Notes: generated from the sequence alone by a model not told the origin. A stretch of 64,000 nt of DNA from Flavobacteriales bacterium (GCA_023251095.1 JAHEZL010000013.1:55790-119789), one strand, 5' to 3'; shown: positions 53,430 through 62,369, counted from the stretch's first letter. Made by a program: numbers and translations.

Positions 53430-55790
53430 TTAAAAATTGAAGTTGTAAGATATTGACGGAATAGCCACACCAATAATGGTATATCGAACAGCTTGTGTTT
53501 TTGATGGATCTTTCGGATCGGTTTGGAAATAAATGGTAAAGGCATTCTGACGGGCATAAACATTGTAAACTGATGCTACCCATTCGCCATAAAATTTCCT
53601 GTTTTCTTTGTGTTTTGGTTTTAAGGTGATGGATAAATCCAGACGGTGGTAAGGGCTTACCCTGAAATTGTTTCTTGCATCATTGTCGGTATAAGGAATG
53701 ATATAAGTTTGCACCGCAAATTTACTGTTCGGGAATGTAGACGGAACGCCTGTTGAGTAAACGAAGTTCGCCGACACTTCAACTCTTTTACTGATGCTGT
53801 AAGATAAAATCAAACTTAAGTTATGTGTTTTATCAAAACGTGTAGGATACCAGTTATCCTGATTGATGCTGGCTACTTTTCTTTCCGAGCGGGAGAAGGT
53901 ATAGCTAGCCCAACCGGTTAATCGCCCTTCACTTTTTTTGGCGTATAGCTCTAATCCGTAAGAACGGCCATTGCCCGCCAGTAAATCACCTTCGTATTTT
54001 TCATTGAGGAGTAAGGCTGCGTTTTTGATGTAATCCAATTGATTCTGCATCCATTTGTAATATACTTCTGCCGAAGTTTCTATGATGTGCTTGGTGCCGA
54101 AATTCCTGAAATATCCCACGGCGAATTGATCGGCCAGCTGCGGTTTAATGTTATTGGTACTTAAGCTCCACATGTCTAAAGGTGTTGATGCGGCTGTGTT
54201 GGACAACAAGTGAATATACTGAGCCATTCTGTTGTAGCTGGCTTTGATGGAGCTTTTGTCGTCCACATCAAATTTAACCGATAAGCGTGGTTCGGGATTG
54301 TAGTAGGAAGTAATGATTTCTCCGTTTTTATGATCGGTAGTTCCCAGCAATGGTTTTGCAATTCCCGCTGTTGTGTCGCCGTAGTTGTAGCTTTTCCCCG
54401 GACCGGTAAACTGGTAACCCGAGTAACGCAAGCCATAAACCACAATTATCCGCGAACCTATTTTTTGTTCATTCTCAATATAAACTCCCGATTCTATGGC
54501 ATACTTGTCGGCAAGAGTAAATGAATTGCTTTGTCCGGCTGATGAAAAGGTAGCTGTTCCCGGTTTTACATTGTAAAGAGTGCTTTGCAAACCAAATTTC
54601 AACGTGTTATTAGAGTTGGCATAATAGGTCACTTCAGGTTTAATGGCATAGTTGATCACATTTGATTTCCAATGGAAACCATCGTCATCACTCGCTCCGG
54701 CATCTAAACTATAATCGTAATTGCTGTAATAAGTGGTCACGTTCATGAACATTTTTTCATTGAACAAATGGTTCCATCTCAAGGTGGCTGTTGAATTTCC
54801 CCAGTTGAACCCAAAGGCACTGGTGCCAAAAACATCACGTCCCATATAACCCGAGAGGTAAATTTTGTTTCTATTGTCAATCTCCCAGTTGGTTTTTGCC
54901 GTTAAATCATAGAAGTAAAATTTGGCATCTTTCAGGGTGGAAGTTAAAAAGGGTTTTGCTAAAATATCAATGTAGGAGCGACGCGCAGCGATAATGAAAG
55001 AGGCTTTGTTTTTAATGATAGGGCCTTCAATTGATAAGCGACTGAAGATGAGTCCGAGTCCGCCATTCACCTGAAATTTTTTCTTATTACCATCTTTCAT
55101 TCTCACATCGAGAACCGATGAAAGTCGGCCGCCATACTGCGAGGAAATTCCGCCTTTGATCAACTTTACGCTCTTCACAGCATCGGGATTGAACACCGAG
55201 AAAAAACCGAAAAGGTGAGAAGAGTTAAATACCGGAGCTTCATCCAGAAGGATTAAATTCTGATCGATATTTCCTCCCCGAACATTGAATCCTGTAGCTC
55301 CTTCTCCGACAGTGGAAACTCCGGGAAGGGTTTGAATACTGCGGATTACATCGGGTTCTCCGAGAAGGGCAGGCATTTTTTGAATGGATTTAATATCGAG
55401 CTGGATAGTGCTCATGTCCACCTTTTTTATATTGTCGTTTTTCCTTTTTACAGTAATTTTTATTTCTTCTGTTCTGGTCACTGTTTTGAGCAGTTCAATA
55501 TTCAGTTTGGTGTTTTCACTGAGTTCTATTTTTTGCTCAACTTTATCAAAACCATTCATTGAAAATATTAAAGTGTAGCTGCCTTTAGGAAGGGTGACGG
55601 AGAAAAATCCGTAATCATTACTGGTTAACACGGTGCCCGTTTCCTCAATCTGGATGGTGGCGCCAATAATTTCTTCACCGCCTTCGGGACTGCGTACATA
55701 GCCGCTGATGGTGAATTTATCCTGAGCAAATCCTATTGTTGAGGAAAGTAGAAGCAGTAAGAGTGCTATTTTTCGCATTTGTATTTTCAT
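53430..55790 (-). CDS. TonB-dependent receptor of the DUF4249-paired type
   Basis: A 786-residue outer-membrane receptor from the ATG at 55790. Signal peptide (IALLLLLLSSTIGFAQ), carboxypeptidase-like domain (ISGYVRSPEGGEEIIGATIQ), plug with GFNVRGGNIDQNLILLDEAP and GGISSQYGGRLSSVLDVRMK, and a beta-barrel ending VAIPSISYNFNF. It is a paralog of the receptor at 40-42.3 kb with the same plug motifs and partner type. A near-ideal Bacteroidota promoter precedes it. Its substrate is not readable; linkage to the sigma/anti-sigma operon hints at regulated uptake. Confidence 0.92.
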   Translation of the reverse strand: MKIQMRKIALLLLLLSSTIGFAQDKFTISGYVRSPEGGEEIIGATIQIEETGTVLTSNDYGFFSVTLPKGSYTLIFSMNGFDKVEQKIELSENTKLNIELLKTVTRTEEIKITVKRKNDNIKKVDMSTIQLDIKSIQKMPALLGEPDVIRSIQTLPGVSTVGEGATGFNVRGGNIDQNLILLDEAPVFNSSHLFGFFSVFNPDAVKSVKLIKGGISSQYGGRLSSVLDVRMKDGNKKKFQVNGGLGLIFSRLSIEGPIIKNKASFIIAARRSYIDILAKPFLTSTLKDAKFYFYDLTAKTNWEIDNRNKIYLSGYMGRDVFGTSAFGFNWGNSTATLRWNHLFNEKMFMNVTTYYSNYDYSLDAGASDDDGFHWKSNVINYAIKPEVTYYANSNNTLKFGLQSTLYNVKPGTATFSSAGQSNSFTLADKYAIESGVYIENEQKIGSRIIVVYGLRYSGYQFTGPGKSYNYGDTTAGIAKPLLGTTDHKNGEIITSYYNPEPRLSVKFDVDDKSSIKASYNRMAQYIHLLSNTAASTPLDMWSLSTNNIKPQLADQFAVGYFRNFGTKHIIETSAEVYYKWMQNQLDYIKNAALLLNEKYEGDLLAGNGRSYGLELYAKKSEGRLTGWASYTFSRSERKVASINQDNWYPTRFDKTHNLSLILSYSISKRVEVSANFVYSTGVPSTFPNSKFAVQTYIIPYTDNDARNNFRVSPYHRLDLSITLKPKHKENRKFYGEWVASVYNVYARQNAFTIYFQTDPKDPSKTQAVRYTIIGVAIPSISYNFNF

Positions 55791-55805
55791 AGAATGATGA
55801 GGGAA

Positions 55806-55835
55806 CAAAGATATATGCATAATGTTTATCTGCAA
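55806..55835 (-). promoter_or_regulatory. Promoter for the TonB receptor/DUF4249 operon
   Basis: Minus strand: TTG (55835-55833), a 19-base spacer, TATCTTTG (55813-55806), an exact TAnnTTTG. The ATG is at 55790, so the leader is very short (about 10-15 bases). The best promoter match in the window. Confidence 0.6.
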
Positions 55836-55976
55836 TGAGAATTAGGTCAGTCGACAAGCATAGTCGGTCAATGGTAATCACCCTTAGTTTAATAACTTGT
55901 TTAAAAATATATACTGCAGCCCACCGGAGCCCGTTCTATTTGTTATATTTTTAAAGCCAAACTAAAACTTAACCTA

Positions 55977-56885
55977 ATGGAAGAAAAAGAAAAATCATCA
56001 AAGGGCAAATTGGTATTGATCATCGTATTGGCATTATCTCTTGTGGGTAATGTGATATTGTTCTTTACCAGTAAAAACACTATTGAAGAGCAAGACGACA
56101 GGCTGACTGAAGTTGTTGCGGAAATTGATTCTGTAAAAATTATTTACAATGAAGCTACTGCTGAAAGTGTGCGCTTGAAAGGCGACAATCAGAAATTAAA
56201 CGGAGTGTTGAGTGAGCGTGAAAAAGAGCTTACGGCAAGTAAAGGCCGTATTGATGAATTTATCAAAACCATCAAAGACAAAGACAAATTGATTAAAGCG
56301 ATTAAAGGCGAAAGAGATAAAATGAAAAAGAAAACTGCGGAATACGAAGACCGCATTGATCAATTGTTATTGGAAAACAAAGCTCTTGCTAAAGAAAAAC
56401 AAGATTTGCAGGAAGAGTTGAGTGATGTTGCTTTTCAACGCGATCATTTTAAAACAAAAGCAAACATCGGCGCTAAGTTGAAAGCAGAATATGTTCAAAC
56501 GAAAGCATACAGAGACCGTATGTTTGGCAATGGTGAAAAACCAACGAGCATGGCCAAACGAACAAAAAAGATAGATGTTTGTTTTAGCGTTTTGAAAAAT
56601 GAAATTGCTGAAAATGGTGCTAAAACAGTGTATTTGCGTATCGTTGCTCCAAATGAAGAAGTGATGGGAAATGCGGGCAAAGCTTCGGGATCTTTTGTTA
56701 GTCCCGAAACTTCTAAAGAGGTAAAGTATTCTTCAAAAAGAGAATTTACTTACACAGGAGCTCAGCAGGATATCTGCCTTTCTTATGAAGAAGAAGCGGC
56801 TAAGATGTTTCCTGTTGGAGATTATACCATTGAAATTTATGTGGACAAAATGTTGAGTTCAACATCGAAATACACGCTTAAATAA
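55977..56885 (+). CDS. Inner-membrane-anchored coiled-coil protein, unknown
   Basis: A 302-residue protein. A short cytoplasmic stretch and one helix (LVLIIVLALSLVGNVILFF, about 12-30) anchor it, then a coiled coil runs from about 35 to 150 (DRIDQLLLENKALAKEKQDL). The C-terminal about 110 residues form a beta-rich domain (KKIDVCFSVLKNEIAENG, VYLRIVAPNEEVMG, VGDYTIEIYVDKM). The layout points to a periplasmic envelope protein, perhaps tied to the cell wall or to gliding/T9SS, but I know no family name. It stands alone with its own terminator. Confidence 0.7.
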   Translation: MEEKEKSSKGKLVLIIVLALSLVGNVILFFTSKNTIEEQDDRLTEVVAEIDSVKIIYNEATAESVRLKGDNQKLNGVLSEREKELTASKGRIDEFIKTIKDKDKLIKAIKGERDKMKKKTAEYEDRIDQLLLENKALAKEKQDLQEELSDVAFQRDHFKTKANIGAKLKAEYVQTKAYRDRMFGNGEKPTSMAKRTKKIDVCFSVLKNEIAENGAKTVYLRIVAPNEEVMGNAGKASGSFVSPETSKEVKYSSKREFTYTGAQQDICLSYEEEAAKMFPVGDYTIEIYVDKMLSSTSKYTLK

Positions 56886-56900
56886 AATTAAAAAACAAAG

Positions 56901-56927
56901 GCCCCGTCACTTGGCGGGGCTTTTTTT
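56901..56927 (+). terminator. Terminator ending directly at the ABC ATPase start codon
   Basis: Stem GCCCCG (56901-56906) with CGGGGC (56915-56920), eight-base loop, seven T (56921-56927), then ATG at 56928. It must end the coiled-coil gene, yet no room is left for a promoter before the next gene. Confidence 0.85.
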
Positions 56928-57644
56928 ATGATGCTGCAGGTAAAAAATATTTCATTTAGTTATAACGGTAAACCGGTACTCAACAACATTTCTTTTGAAG
57001 TGAAAAAAGGAAAGGTGTTGGGAATTTTAGGAAGAACCGGCGTTGGAAAAACTACTTTATTGAAGTTGATCAAAGGATTAATGAACGCTGATGAAGGTGA
57101 AGTTTTTTTTAAAGGAGAAAAAGTATTGGGACCGAAGGATAAACTGGTTCCGGGGCACACTGAAATTCAGGTGGTGAATCAGGATTTTCAGCTTTTTGAG
57201 AAGATCAATATTTTCGATAACATCAAACATTTACTCATTCAGTTTGATGTGGATTATCAGCAAAAACGCACCACACAAATATTGAAGTTATGCAGCTTGT
57301 ATAAATTCAAAGATCGTTTTCCAAAAGAGCTTTCGGGCGGACAACAGCAATTGATCGCCATTGCGCGCGCTTTGGCTAAAGAACCCGAATTGATTTTGTT
57401 GGACGAGCCTTTCAGTCACCTCGATAATATTTCAAAAAAAGAAGTGAAAGAAGTTTTGTTGCGCATCAAAGAAAAATACAACACTACTTTTTTGTTTGTC
57501 ACGCATGATCACAATGAAGCATTGGCGCTGAGTGATGAACTCCTCATTATTGATAAAGGAAAAATTGTGCAGCAGGGGAAACCTTCAGCAGTGTATAAAT
57601 CTCCGAAAAATAAAGTGGTGGCTGGGTTGTTGGGGAAGGATTAA
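56928..57644 (+). CDS. Orphan ABC transporter ATP-binding protein
   Basis: A 238-residue ABC ATPase with Walker A GRTGVGKTTLL, Q-loop IQVVNQDFQLF, signature LSGGQQQLIAIARAL, Walker B LILLDEPFSHLD and H-loop LFVTHDHNEAL. The type is that of importer ATPases (CysA/PotA/GlnQ-like), but no permease or binding-protein gene is nearby, so substrate and direction are unknown. The start is ATG 56928 or 56931. The first codon follows straight after a terminator T-run, which suggests it is read only when that terminator is passed. Confidence 0.85.
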   Translation: MMLQVKNISFSYNGKPVLNNISFEVKKGKVLGILGRTGVGKTTLLKLIKGLMNADEGEVFFKGEKVLGPKDKLVPGHTEIQVVNQDFQLFEKINIFDNIKHLLIQFDVDYQQKRTTQILKLCSLYKFKDRFPKELSGGQQQLIAIARALAKEPELILLDEPFSHLDNISKKEVKEVLLRIKEKYNTTFLFVTHDHNEALALSDELLIIDKGKIVQQGKPSAVYKSPKNKVVAGLLGKD

Positions 57645-57653
57645 TTCCAATTC

Positions 57654-57824
57654 CTAAAATCCTCCTTCCCTTCACACAGTCATCGCGCTCCTCCTTTTCC
57701 AAAGGAGGAAGTTAGTTAGCGGGCATTACTTAAAGCATGGTGTGAAAATGGATGAGTATTGGCTTCTCCCTTTGAAAAAGGGAGAGTGCGAAGGAATTTC
57801 TGTGTGATGGCAAGAGGGATTTAT
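57654..57824. repeat. Large imperfect palindromic element with two inner hairpins
   Basis: About 170 bases. Outer arms TCACACAG (57672-57679) and CTGTGTGA (57800-57807) are inverted and extend loosely outwards. Inside are two perfect 9-bp hairpins: TCCTCCTTT with AAAGGAGGA (57689-57709) and TCTCCCTTT with AAAGGGAGA (57765-57785). The right end includes the stop codon of the SGNH hydrolase gene. It may be a non-autonomous (MITE-like or REP-like) repeat; other copies are needed to prove it. Confidence 0.6.
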
Positions 57825-58897
57825 TTTGTGTTTATCACCTTCCCAATCTCTTCCGCAACTTTTCTCGCTCCCAACTCAGTAAAATGACAATCGTCGTAAA
57901 AAATGCTTTCGTCTTTTGGCAACAGAGCATATAAATCAATCACTTTTATTCCTTGAGCACTTGCGCTTTCCATTAAAGTTTTATTGAAGAGTTTCATGCT
58001 TTCATCCAATACTTTTGAAGTGTAATATTGTCCGCCGTTTTCCTGAAAATCACCAATGCCGCCCATCCACATTAAATCTTCTTGATGGACTGTATTATTG
58101 GAGTTCCAAAGCACAGGCTGGGTTGCAAAAATCAGTTCAACATGTTTTTCTTTAGCGATTGCAATGAGTGTGTTGATGTTGTTTTTATATCCTTCCAAAG
58201 CTTCGTTCCAATTGGGAAGCGTATCAATTTTTTGTTTGCATGCCGTGCGGAAATTTCTGTGTTTGATTAAAACTTTTCCGTCTTTATCCAGCACCATTTC
58301 ATTGGTGGCTTTGGTGTAAAAAGTATGTTTTATGTTGCGGAATAATTTCCAGTAGCCGCTTCTTTTGTACCATGAAAAATAGTGATCGGGCAATACCTGA
58401 AAAGTTTTGTTGTAGCGCTCTAAAGAGTCGCCAGCGGTGTATTTACCGCGTACGATCTGTAACTGCAAATCATTAACGCCCATCAATATAATCACCGTTC
58501 CGGTTTTTGGAAATTGCTCCAATAAAATTTTCATCTGATCAATATGATGAAAAGAATTCAATCCGTTTTTTCCTGCATTGGCTGCGTTTAAAAAATGAGT
58601 CCAGGTTTCCTTGTTGTCCAAAAACATTTCAATGGTAGTACTTCCTCCAATGGCTAAAACAGCTTTGTTTTCATCTCCGCGGAGACCTTCGCTATTAATT
58701 GTGAATTGAGATTTTCCTTGAATGCCTTTAATAACCGTTGAATCAGGTTCAAAAGTAAAATTTAGATTGGGCGCCCATAAGCGAAAATTATTTTCGGTAG
58801 GAATAAAGATTCGGAGAATAACTTCTCCTAAAATAACAGCAATAAAAATGCTGATGACAACAGTGAAAACTTTTAATTTTTTCTGACTAGCAGCCAT
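57821..58897 (-). CDS. SGNH/GDSL-type hydrolase, membrane-anchored
   Basis: A 358-residue predicted esterase or acyl hydrolase. One N-terminal helix (VFTVVISIFIAVILGEVIL) anchors it, with the catalytic domain outside the cytoplasm. Block I is AIGGSTTIEMF (Ser nucleophile in GGST), block III is VIILMGVNDLQLQ (Asn), and block V is FYDDCHFTELGARKV (Asp and His three residues apart). This resembles hydrolases that act on acetyl groups of surface sugars or the wall; the substrate is unknown. It ends in the palindromic element. Confidence 0.82.
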   Translation of the reverse strand: MAASQKKLKVFTVVISIFIAVILGEVILRIFIPTENNFRLWAPNLNFTFEPDSTVIKGIQGKSQFTINSEGLRGDENKAVLAIGGSTTIEMFLDNKETWTHFLNAANAGKNGLNSFHHIDQMKILLEQFPKTGTVIILMGVNDLQLQIVRGKYTAGDSLERYNKTFQVLPDHYFSWYKRSGYWKLFRNIKHTFYTKATNEMVLDKDGKVLIKHRNFRTACKQKIDTLPNWNEALEGYKNNINTLIAIAKEKHVELIFATQPVLWNSNNTVHQEDLMWMGGIGDFQENGGQYYTSKVLDESMKLFNKTLMESASAQGIKVIDLYALLPKDESIFYDDCHFTELGARKVAEEIGKVINTK

Positions 58898-58902
58898 TTG
58901 AA

Positions 58903-59397
58903 TTAAGCTCCTTTTAAAGCAATTTCCAATTCCATTGCACGTTCAAAAATATCGTTGAGCGGACGGGGAACCAAAACGTTTTGCAGTAGCGTGGATAATT
59001 CCTCGTCGTGCGCTTTGGCCTTCATTGTTTTTAAATCGAGGTGAACGAAAGTACTTCTCAGTACGGCTTTGATGTGAGCTTTATTCTTGTCGTACATAAT
59101 GAATTCTACAATCAAAGATTTATCGGCCACATTGATTACTTCCGAGCTGATTAAAATTTCTTCGCGCAATCCGGCCGGTTTTCGGTAAACTATTTCATGT
59201 TTTCCAACAAACCAGGCAACGCCTTTTTCGCGTGCTATATGGAAAATATCCAGATCGTAAAAGTTAACTAAATGATCTTCCCGTGCATTTAAAAAATAAT
59301 CGAAATATCTTCCGTTGTTCAGGTGACCGTACGGATCGCAATCCTGAAACTGAATCACTTTTTTGCTGGTGGGTGTTTTTTCAAATTTAGTTTCCAT
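58903..59397 (-). CDS. Acyl-CoA thioesterase, hotdog fold
   Basis: A 164-residue cytoplasmic thioesterase of the 4-hydroxybenzoyl-CoA/YbgC type. IQFQDCDPYGHLNNGRYFDY holds the family Asp and the strand that forms the dimeric hotdog core, and AWFVGKHEIVYRKPAGL and VLRSTFVHLDLKTMKA are the later strands. The length is slightly above the usual 130-150. It overlaps the HAD gene by 11 bases and is followed by the SGNH hydrolase after five bases, so the three look like one operon. The acyl substrate is unknown. Confidence 0.85.
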   Translation of the reverse strand: METKFEKTPTSKKVIQFQDCDPYGHLNNGRYFDYFLNAREDHLVNFYDLDIFHIAREKGVAWFVGKHEIVYRKPAGLREEILISSEVINVADKSLIVEFIMYDKNKAHIKAVLRSTFVHLDLKTMKAKAHDEELSTLLQNVLVPRPLNDIFERAMELEIALKGA

Positions 59398-60052
59398 GCA
59401 CAGAAGATAAAGTTTTTATGTAAGATTTTACTTCTCCGATAGTACGGATGATAGGAACGTTCATGAGTTCTACCAGTTTAACATGATGGTCTTTTTCGGC
59501 GTAGGCAATAGCTTTGAAGCCTCCGCGACTCGCTGCGGTGAGGCCCGATACGCTGTCTTCAATCACCAAACATTCGTCGGGTGTGAAGCCCATTCCTTTG
59601 GCGGCATACAAGAAAACACCGGGATCGGGTTTCCATTCTCCGATGTCGTAAGCGCTGTATATTTTTCCTTCGAAGTATTGAATCAGATTGGTCACTGTGA
59701 GATTCAAAATTATTTTTTCTTTCAAGGAGCTTGATGCTACGCAGAAAGGCAAAGGAAAATCTTTTAGTAATTCATGAATTCCGGGAATAGCCGTAACTTC
59801 TTTTTTAAAAGCTTCAAAGGAACGCGCTCTGAATATTTCTATGAAATTTGCGGGCACTTTCATGTCGAACATTTTTTCTACGTAGCGGATACATGCACCC
59901 AACGATGTTCCCGAAAAATCTATCAGCATTTGTTCAATCGGAGCCTGATATCCCAATTCGCTTAAAACTTCGCCAAACACGCGAAATGAAGTGGTTTCGG
60001 TATCTACCAGTACTCCGTCACAATCGAAGATGATGCATTTAAGTTGAGCCAT
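59387..60052 (-). CDS. HAD-family phosphatase (subfamily IA)
   Basis: A 221-residue hydrolase from the ATG at 60052; an upstream reading to 60145 lacks family support. Motif I is IIFDCDGVLVDTE (nucleophile Asp), motif II is CVASSSLKEKI, Lys lies near WKPDPGVFLYAAKGMG, and motif III is CLVIEDSVSGLTAA, all in family order with the four-helix cap between. It resembles beta-phosphoglucomutase and sugar-phosphate phosphatases; the substrate is not clear. First gene of the small operon with the thioesterase and SGNH hydrolase. Confidence 0.87.
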   Translation of the reverse strand: MAQLKCIIFDCDGVLVDTETTSFRVFGEVLSELGYQAPIEQMLIDFSGTSLGACIRYVEKMFDMKVPANFIEIFRARSFEAFKKEVTAIPGIHELLKDFPLPFCVASSSLKEKIILNLTVTNLIQYFEGKIYSAYDIGEWKPDPGVFLYAAKGMGFTPDECLVIEDSVSGLTAASRGGFKAIAYAEKDHHVKLVELMNVPIIRTIGEVKSYIKTLSSVHGN

Positions 60053-60179
60053 AGGGCGAAGGTAATGAGAAAAATTAAGTGAAAGCGCCGACTTTTCAAC
60101 AATGCTCTTTACAATAAGTTCAGGGAATTTTGAGTTTTTGAGCAAACAGACTTCTTATTTTTATTAAAAATATTATCCT

Positions 60180-61052
60180 ATGAAAAAACTGATTTATTTA
60201 TTCCTGATAATGGCTGCCGCTTCATGTGCACCTCACCGCGTTTGCGATTCAACGGTAAAAGAAGACAGCAAGTTTATGAAGATGTTGTACACCGGCCGTT
60301 ATGAAGGGGCTTTACATGAAAGAGATTCTTTGTGCGCCCAATCCAAACAACTGATGCAGGACACAGCAGGATTAGGGAAAGTTTTGCGCAGCGAAAAACA
60401 AAAATTAGCGAAGGAAATAAAAGAGCACGCCGAGTTGAAAAAACTGTACGACAATCTGGAGAAATCTTCAGGTGCACAATTGTCGCAAATGAATCAGGAT
60501 CTTACCAGAAAACAAACAGAACTGGAAGAAAAACAAAAGAAAGTGGATCAGCTGGAAGGCTTGTTGAAAGAGCATCAGGCGATGCTGGATAATTTGTTTT
60601 CTTCTATCAAAAAAGCTTTGGTTGATTTCTCTCCAAGTGAATTAACGGTGGAAATGAAAAACGGAAAATTGTATGTTTCTCTTTTGGATAAATTGTTGTT
60701 TGAATCAGGGAAAGCCGATGTGCAAAACCGTGGAGTAGAGGCTTTGCAAAAATTAGCGGGTGTGTTGAACTCACACTCCAACTTTGAAATTTTAGTGGAA
60801 GGACATACCGATAACATTCCGATTAAATCGGCGGTGTACCGCGACAACTGGGATTTGAGCACTTACCGCGCTGCCAGTGTGGTTCGTTTGTTAATCGAGA
60901 ATAAAGTAGCAGTAGAAAGATTAACCGCTGCCGGAAAAGGAGAATTTCATCCTATTGCTTCCAATGACACTCCGGAAGGCCGCTCCAAAAACAGAAGAAC
61001 CGAAATTATATTGGTTCCTGATTTGAGCGCGATCATGAATTTGATCAAATAG
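60180..61052 (+). CDS. OmpA/MotB-domain lipoprotein with coiled coil
   Basis: A 290-residue envelope lipoprotein. Lipobox MAAASCAP (Cys at 16), a coiled coil from about 55 to 140 (QLMQDTAGLGKVLRSEKQ, QMNQDLTRKQTELEEKQKK), and a C-terminal OmpA-like peptidoglycan-binding domain (LLFESGKADVQNRGVEAL, ILVEGHTDNIPI, NWDLSTYRAASVVRLL, RSKNRRTEI). The domain should hold the outer membrane to the cell wall. It is a single-gene unit closed by a clear terminator. Confidence 0.9.
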   Translation: MKKLIYLFLIMAAASCAPHRVCDSTVKEDSKFMKMLYTGRYEGALHERDSLCAQSKQLMQDTAGLGKVLRSEKQKLAKEIKEHAELKKLYDNLEKSSGAQLSQMNQDLTRKQTELEEKQKKVDQLEGLLKEHQAMLDNLFSSIKKALVDFSPSELTVEMKNGKLYVSLLDKLLFESGKADVQNRGVEALQKLAGVLNSHSNFEILVEGHTDNIPIKSAVYRDNWDLSTYRAASVVRLLIENKVAVERLTAAGKGEFHPIASNDTPEGRSKNRRTEIILVPDLSAIMNLIK

Positions 61053-61070
61053 AATCACTTTGAGTGAAAC

Positions 61071-61107
61071 AAAAAAGGAGGTGAACAGCCTCCTTTTTTG
61101 TTTTTTT
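61071..61107 (+). terminator. Terminator of the OmpA-like lipoprotein gene
   Basis: Stem AAAAAAGGAGG (61071-61081) with CCTCCTTTTTT (61089-61099), seven-base loop, followed by further T to 61107. Confidence 0.9.
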
Positions 61108-61145
61108 ATGAAACGCTCTTTTGATCTTATACATATCTTTCGGGC

Positions 61146-62369
61146 ATGAAAAGAATCACCGACTATTTAAGCAATAAAAGAGCAAATTTTTGCCTACGTC
61201 GCACTCCCGTTGATTTCCCAATGTCGTTTCACGATTCCATTCATCAGGTTTCCGAAGCGCATTGGACCCGGGTTCAATCGGTAAACAGTAATCTTTATCT
61301 GAGTTATCAATATTTAAAAGCACTGGAAGATTCGCAACAAAATTTGTCGTTTCGTTACATCATTTTTTATAAAGACAAAAACCCGGTGGCCATTGCTTAT
61401 GTTCAGGTAGTACAAATCAGTTTAGCTGAAAGTTTCAAAGATAAAATGTGTCATCCAATGCAATTCGGAATAGAGTTGTTCAATGACAAAAACTCCAAAT
61501 TTTTAATATGCGGCAATATTTTTTCTTCGGGAGAAAACGGATTTGCGCATACAGATGATCTTAGTACTGATGAGGCCTACAATGCTTTAATGAATGGTTT
61601 GTATCGTTTGAGAAGATCGGAGAAAATTTTAGGAGAAGTTTCTTCCGTGATAGTAAAAGAGTTTTGGGAAAAGAGTTATGATAAACTCGCCGTCATAAAA
61701 AAATACGATTACCGTGATTTTGAAATTGAACCGAATCTGGTGTTGCAAGTGAAATCTTCATGGAGCGCTATGAGCGACTATATCAATGAACTCACAAAAA
61801 AGTACCGCAAGAAAAATAAAGATGTGATGAAGAAGTCGGAAGCCTTAGTAATTAAGGATCTTAACACCGAAGAAATAAAAAATGAAAATGAAAAAATAAA
61901 ATCATTGTTTGATGCCGTACATGAAAAAGCCGATTTTAAATTCGGGCATTTTGATGCTGCCGGATTCTATTTCATGAAGCAAAATCTGGAGAATGATTTT
62001 ATTTTCCGTGCCTATTATTTAAATAACGAAATGGTTGGTTTTGCCGCAATGTTTGTAAGTGGCGGCGTTTTAGATGCAAATTATGTGGGATTGGATTACG
62101 ACAAAAACCGCGATTATGGAGTGTATCATCGGATGTTGTATGATTTTGTTGAAGTGGCCATTGAGCACAAATGCAGCGAATTGTGTTACGGAAGAACGGC
62201 CGGAGAAATTAAATCTTCTATTGGTGCAGTTCCGGTTAACATGAAGTTGTTTATGCGTCACAGAAATACCTTCAGCAACAAATTAATAAAACCGCTATTT
62301 AAACTCATACAACCCGGTGCTTTCGAATTAAGAAATCCTTTTAAAGAAAGTGAAGTGATTCCTCAGTAA
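61146..62369 (+). CDS. FemAB/GNAT-like acyltransferase
   Basis: A 407-residue predicted cytoplasmic acyltransferase. The middle (LTKKYRKKNKDVMKK, then IKSLFDAVHEKADFKFGHF) and the end (FRAYYLNNEMVGFAAMFVSG, LDANYVGLDYDKNRDYGVYH, CSELCYGRTAGEIKSSIGA) resemble the GNAT fold as seen in FemAB-type and peptidoglycan-bridge-like enzymes. The N-terminal half (LYLSYQYLKALEDS, FRYIIFYKDKNPVAIAYVQ) matches a first GNAT-like half, giving a tandem build. Substrate and acceptor are unknown. Confidence 0.65.
   Translation: MKRITDYLSNKRANFCLRRTPVDFPMSFHDSIHQVSEAHWTRVQSVNSNLYLSYQYLKALEDSQQNLSFRYIIFYKDKNPVAIAYVQVVQISLAESFKDKMCHPMQFGIELFNDKNSKFLICGNIFSSGENGFAHTDDLSTDEAYNALMNGLYRLRRSEKILGEVSSVIVKEFWEKSYDKLAVIKKYDYRDFEIEPNLVLQVKSSWSAMSDYINELTKKYRKKNKDVMKKSEALVIKDLNTEEIKNENEKIKSLFDAVHEKADFKFGHFDAAGFYFMKQNLENDFIFRAYYLNNEMVGFAAMFVSGGVLDANYVGLDYDKNRDYGVYHRMLYDFVEVAIEHKCSELCYGRTAGEIKSSIGAVPVNMKLFMRHRNTFSNKLIKPLFKLIQPGAFELRNPFKESEVIPQ

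Noticed and set aside
53426..53563. Longer N-terminus of the DUF4249 protein starting at 53563
   Set aside because: It only reads into the end of the TonB receptor gene, and the lipobox signal peptide begins at 53425.
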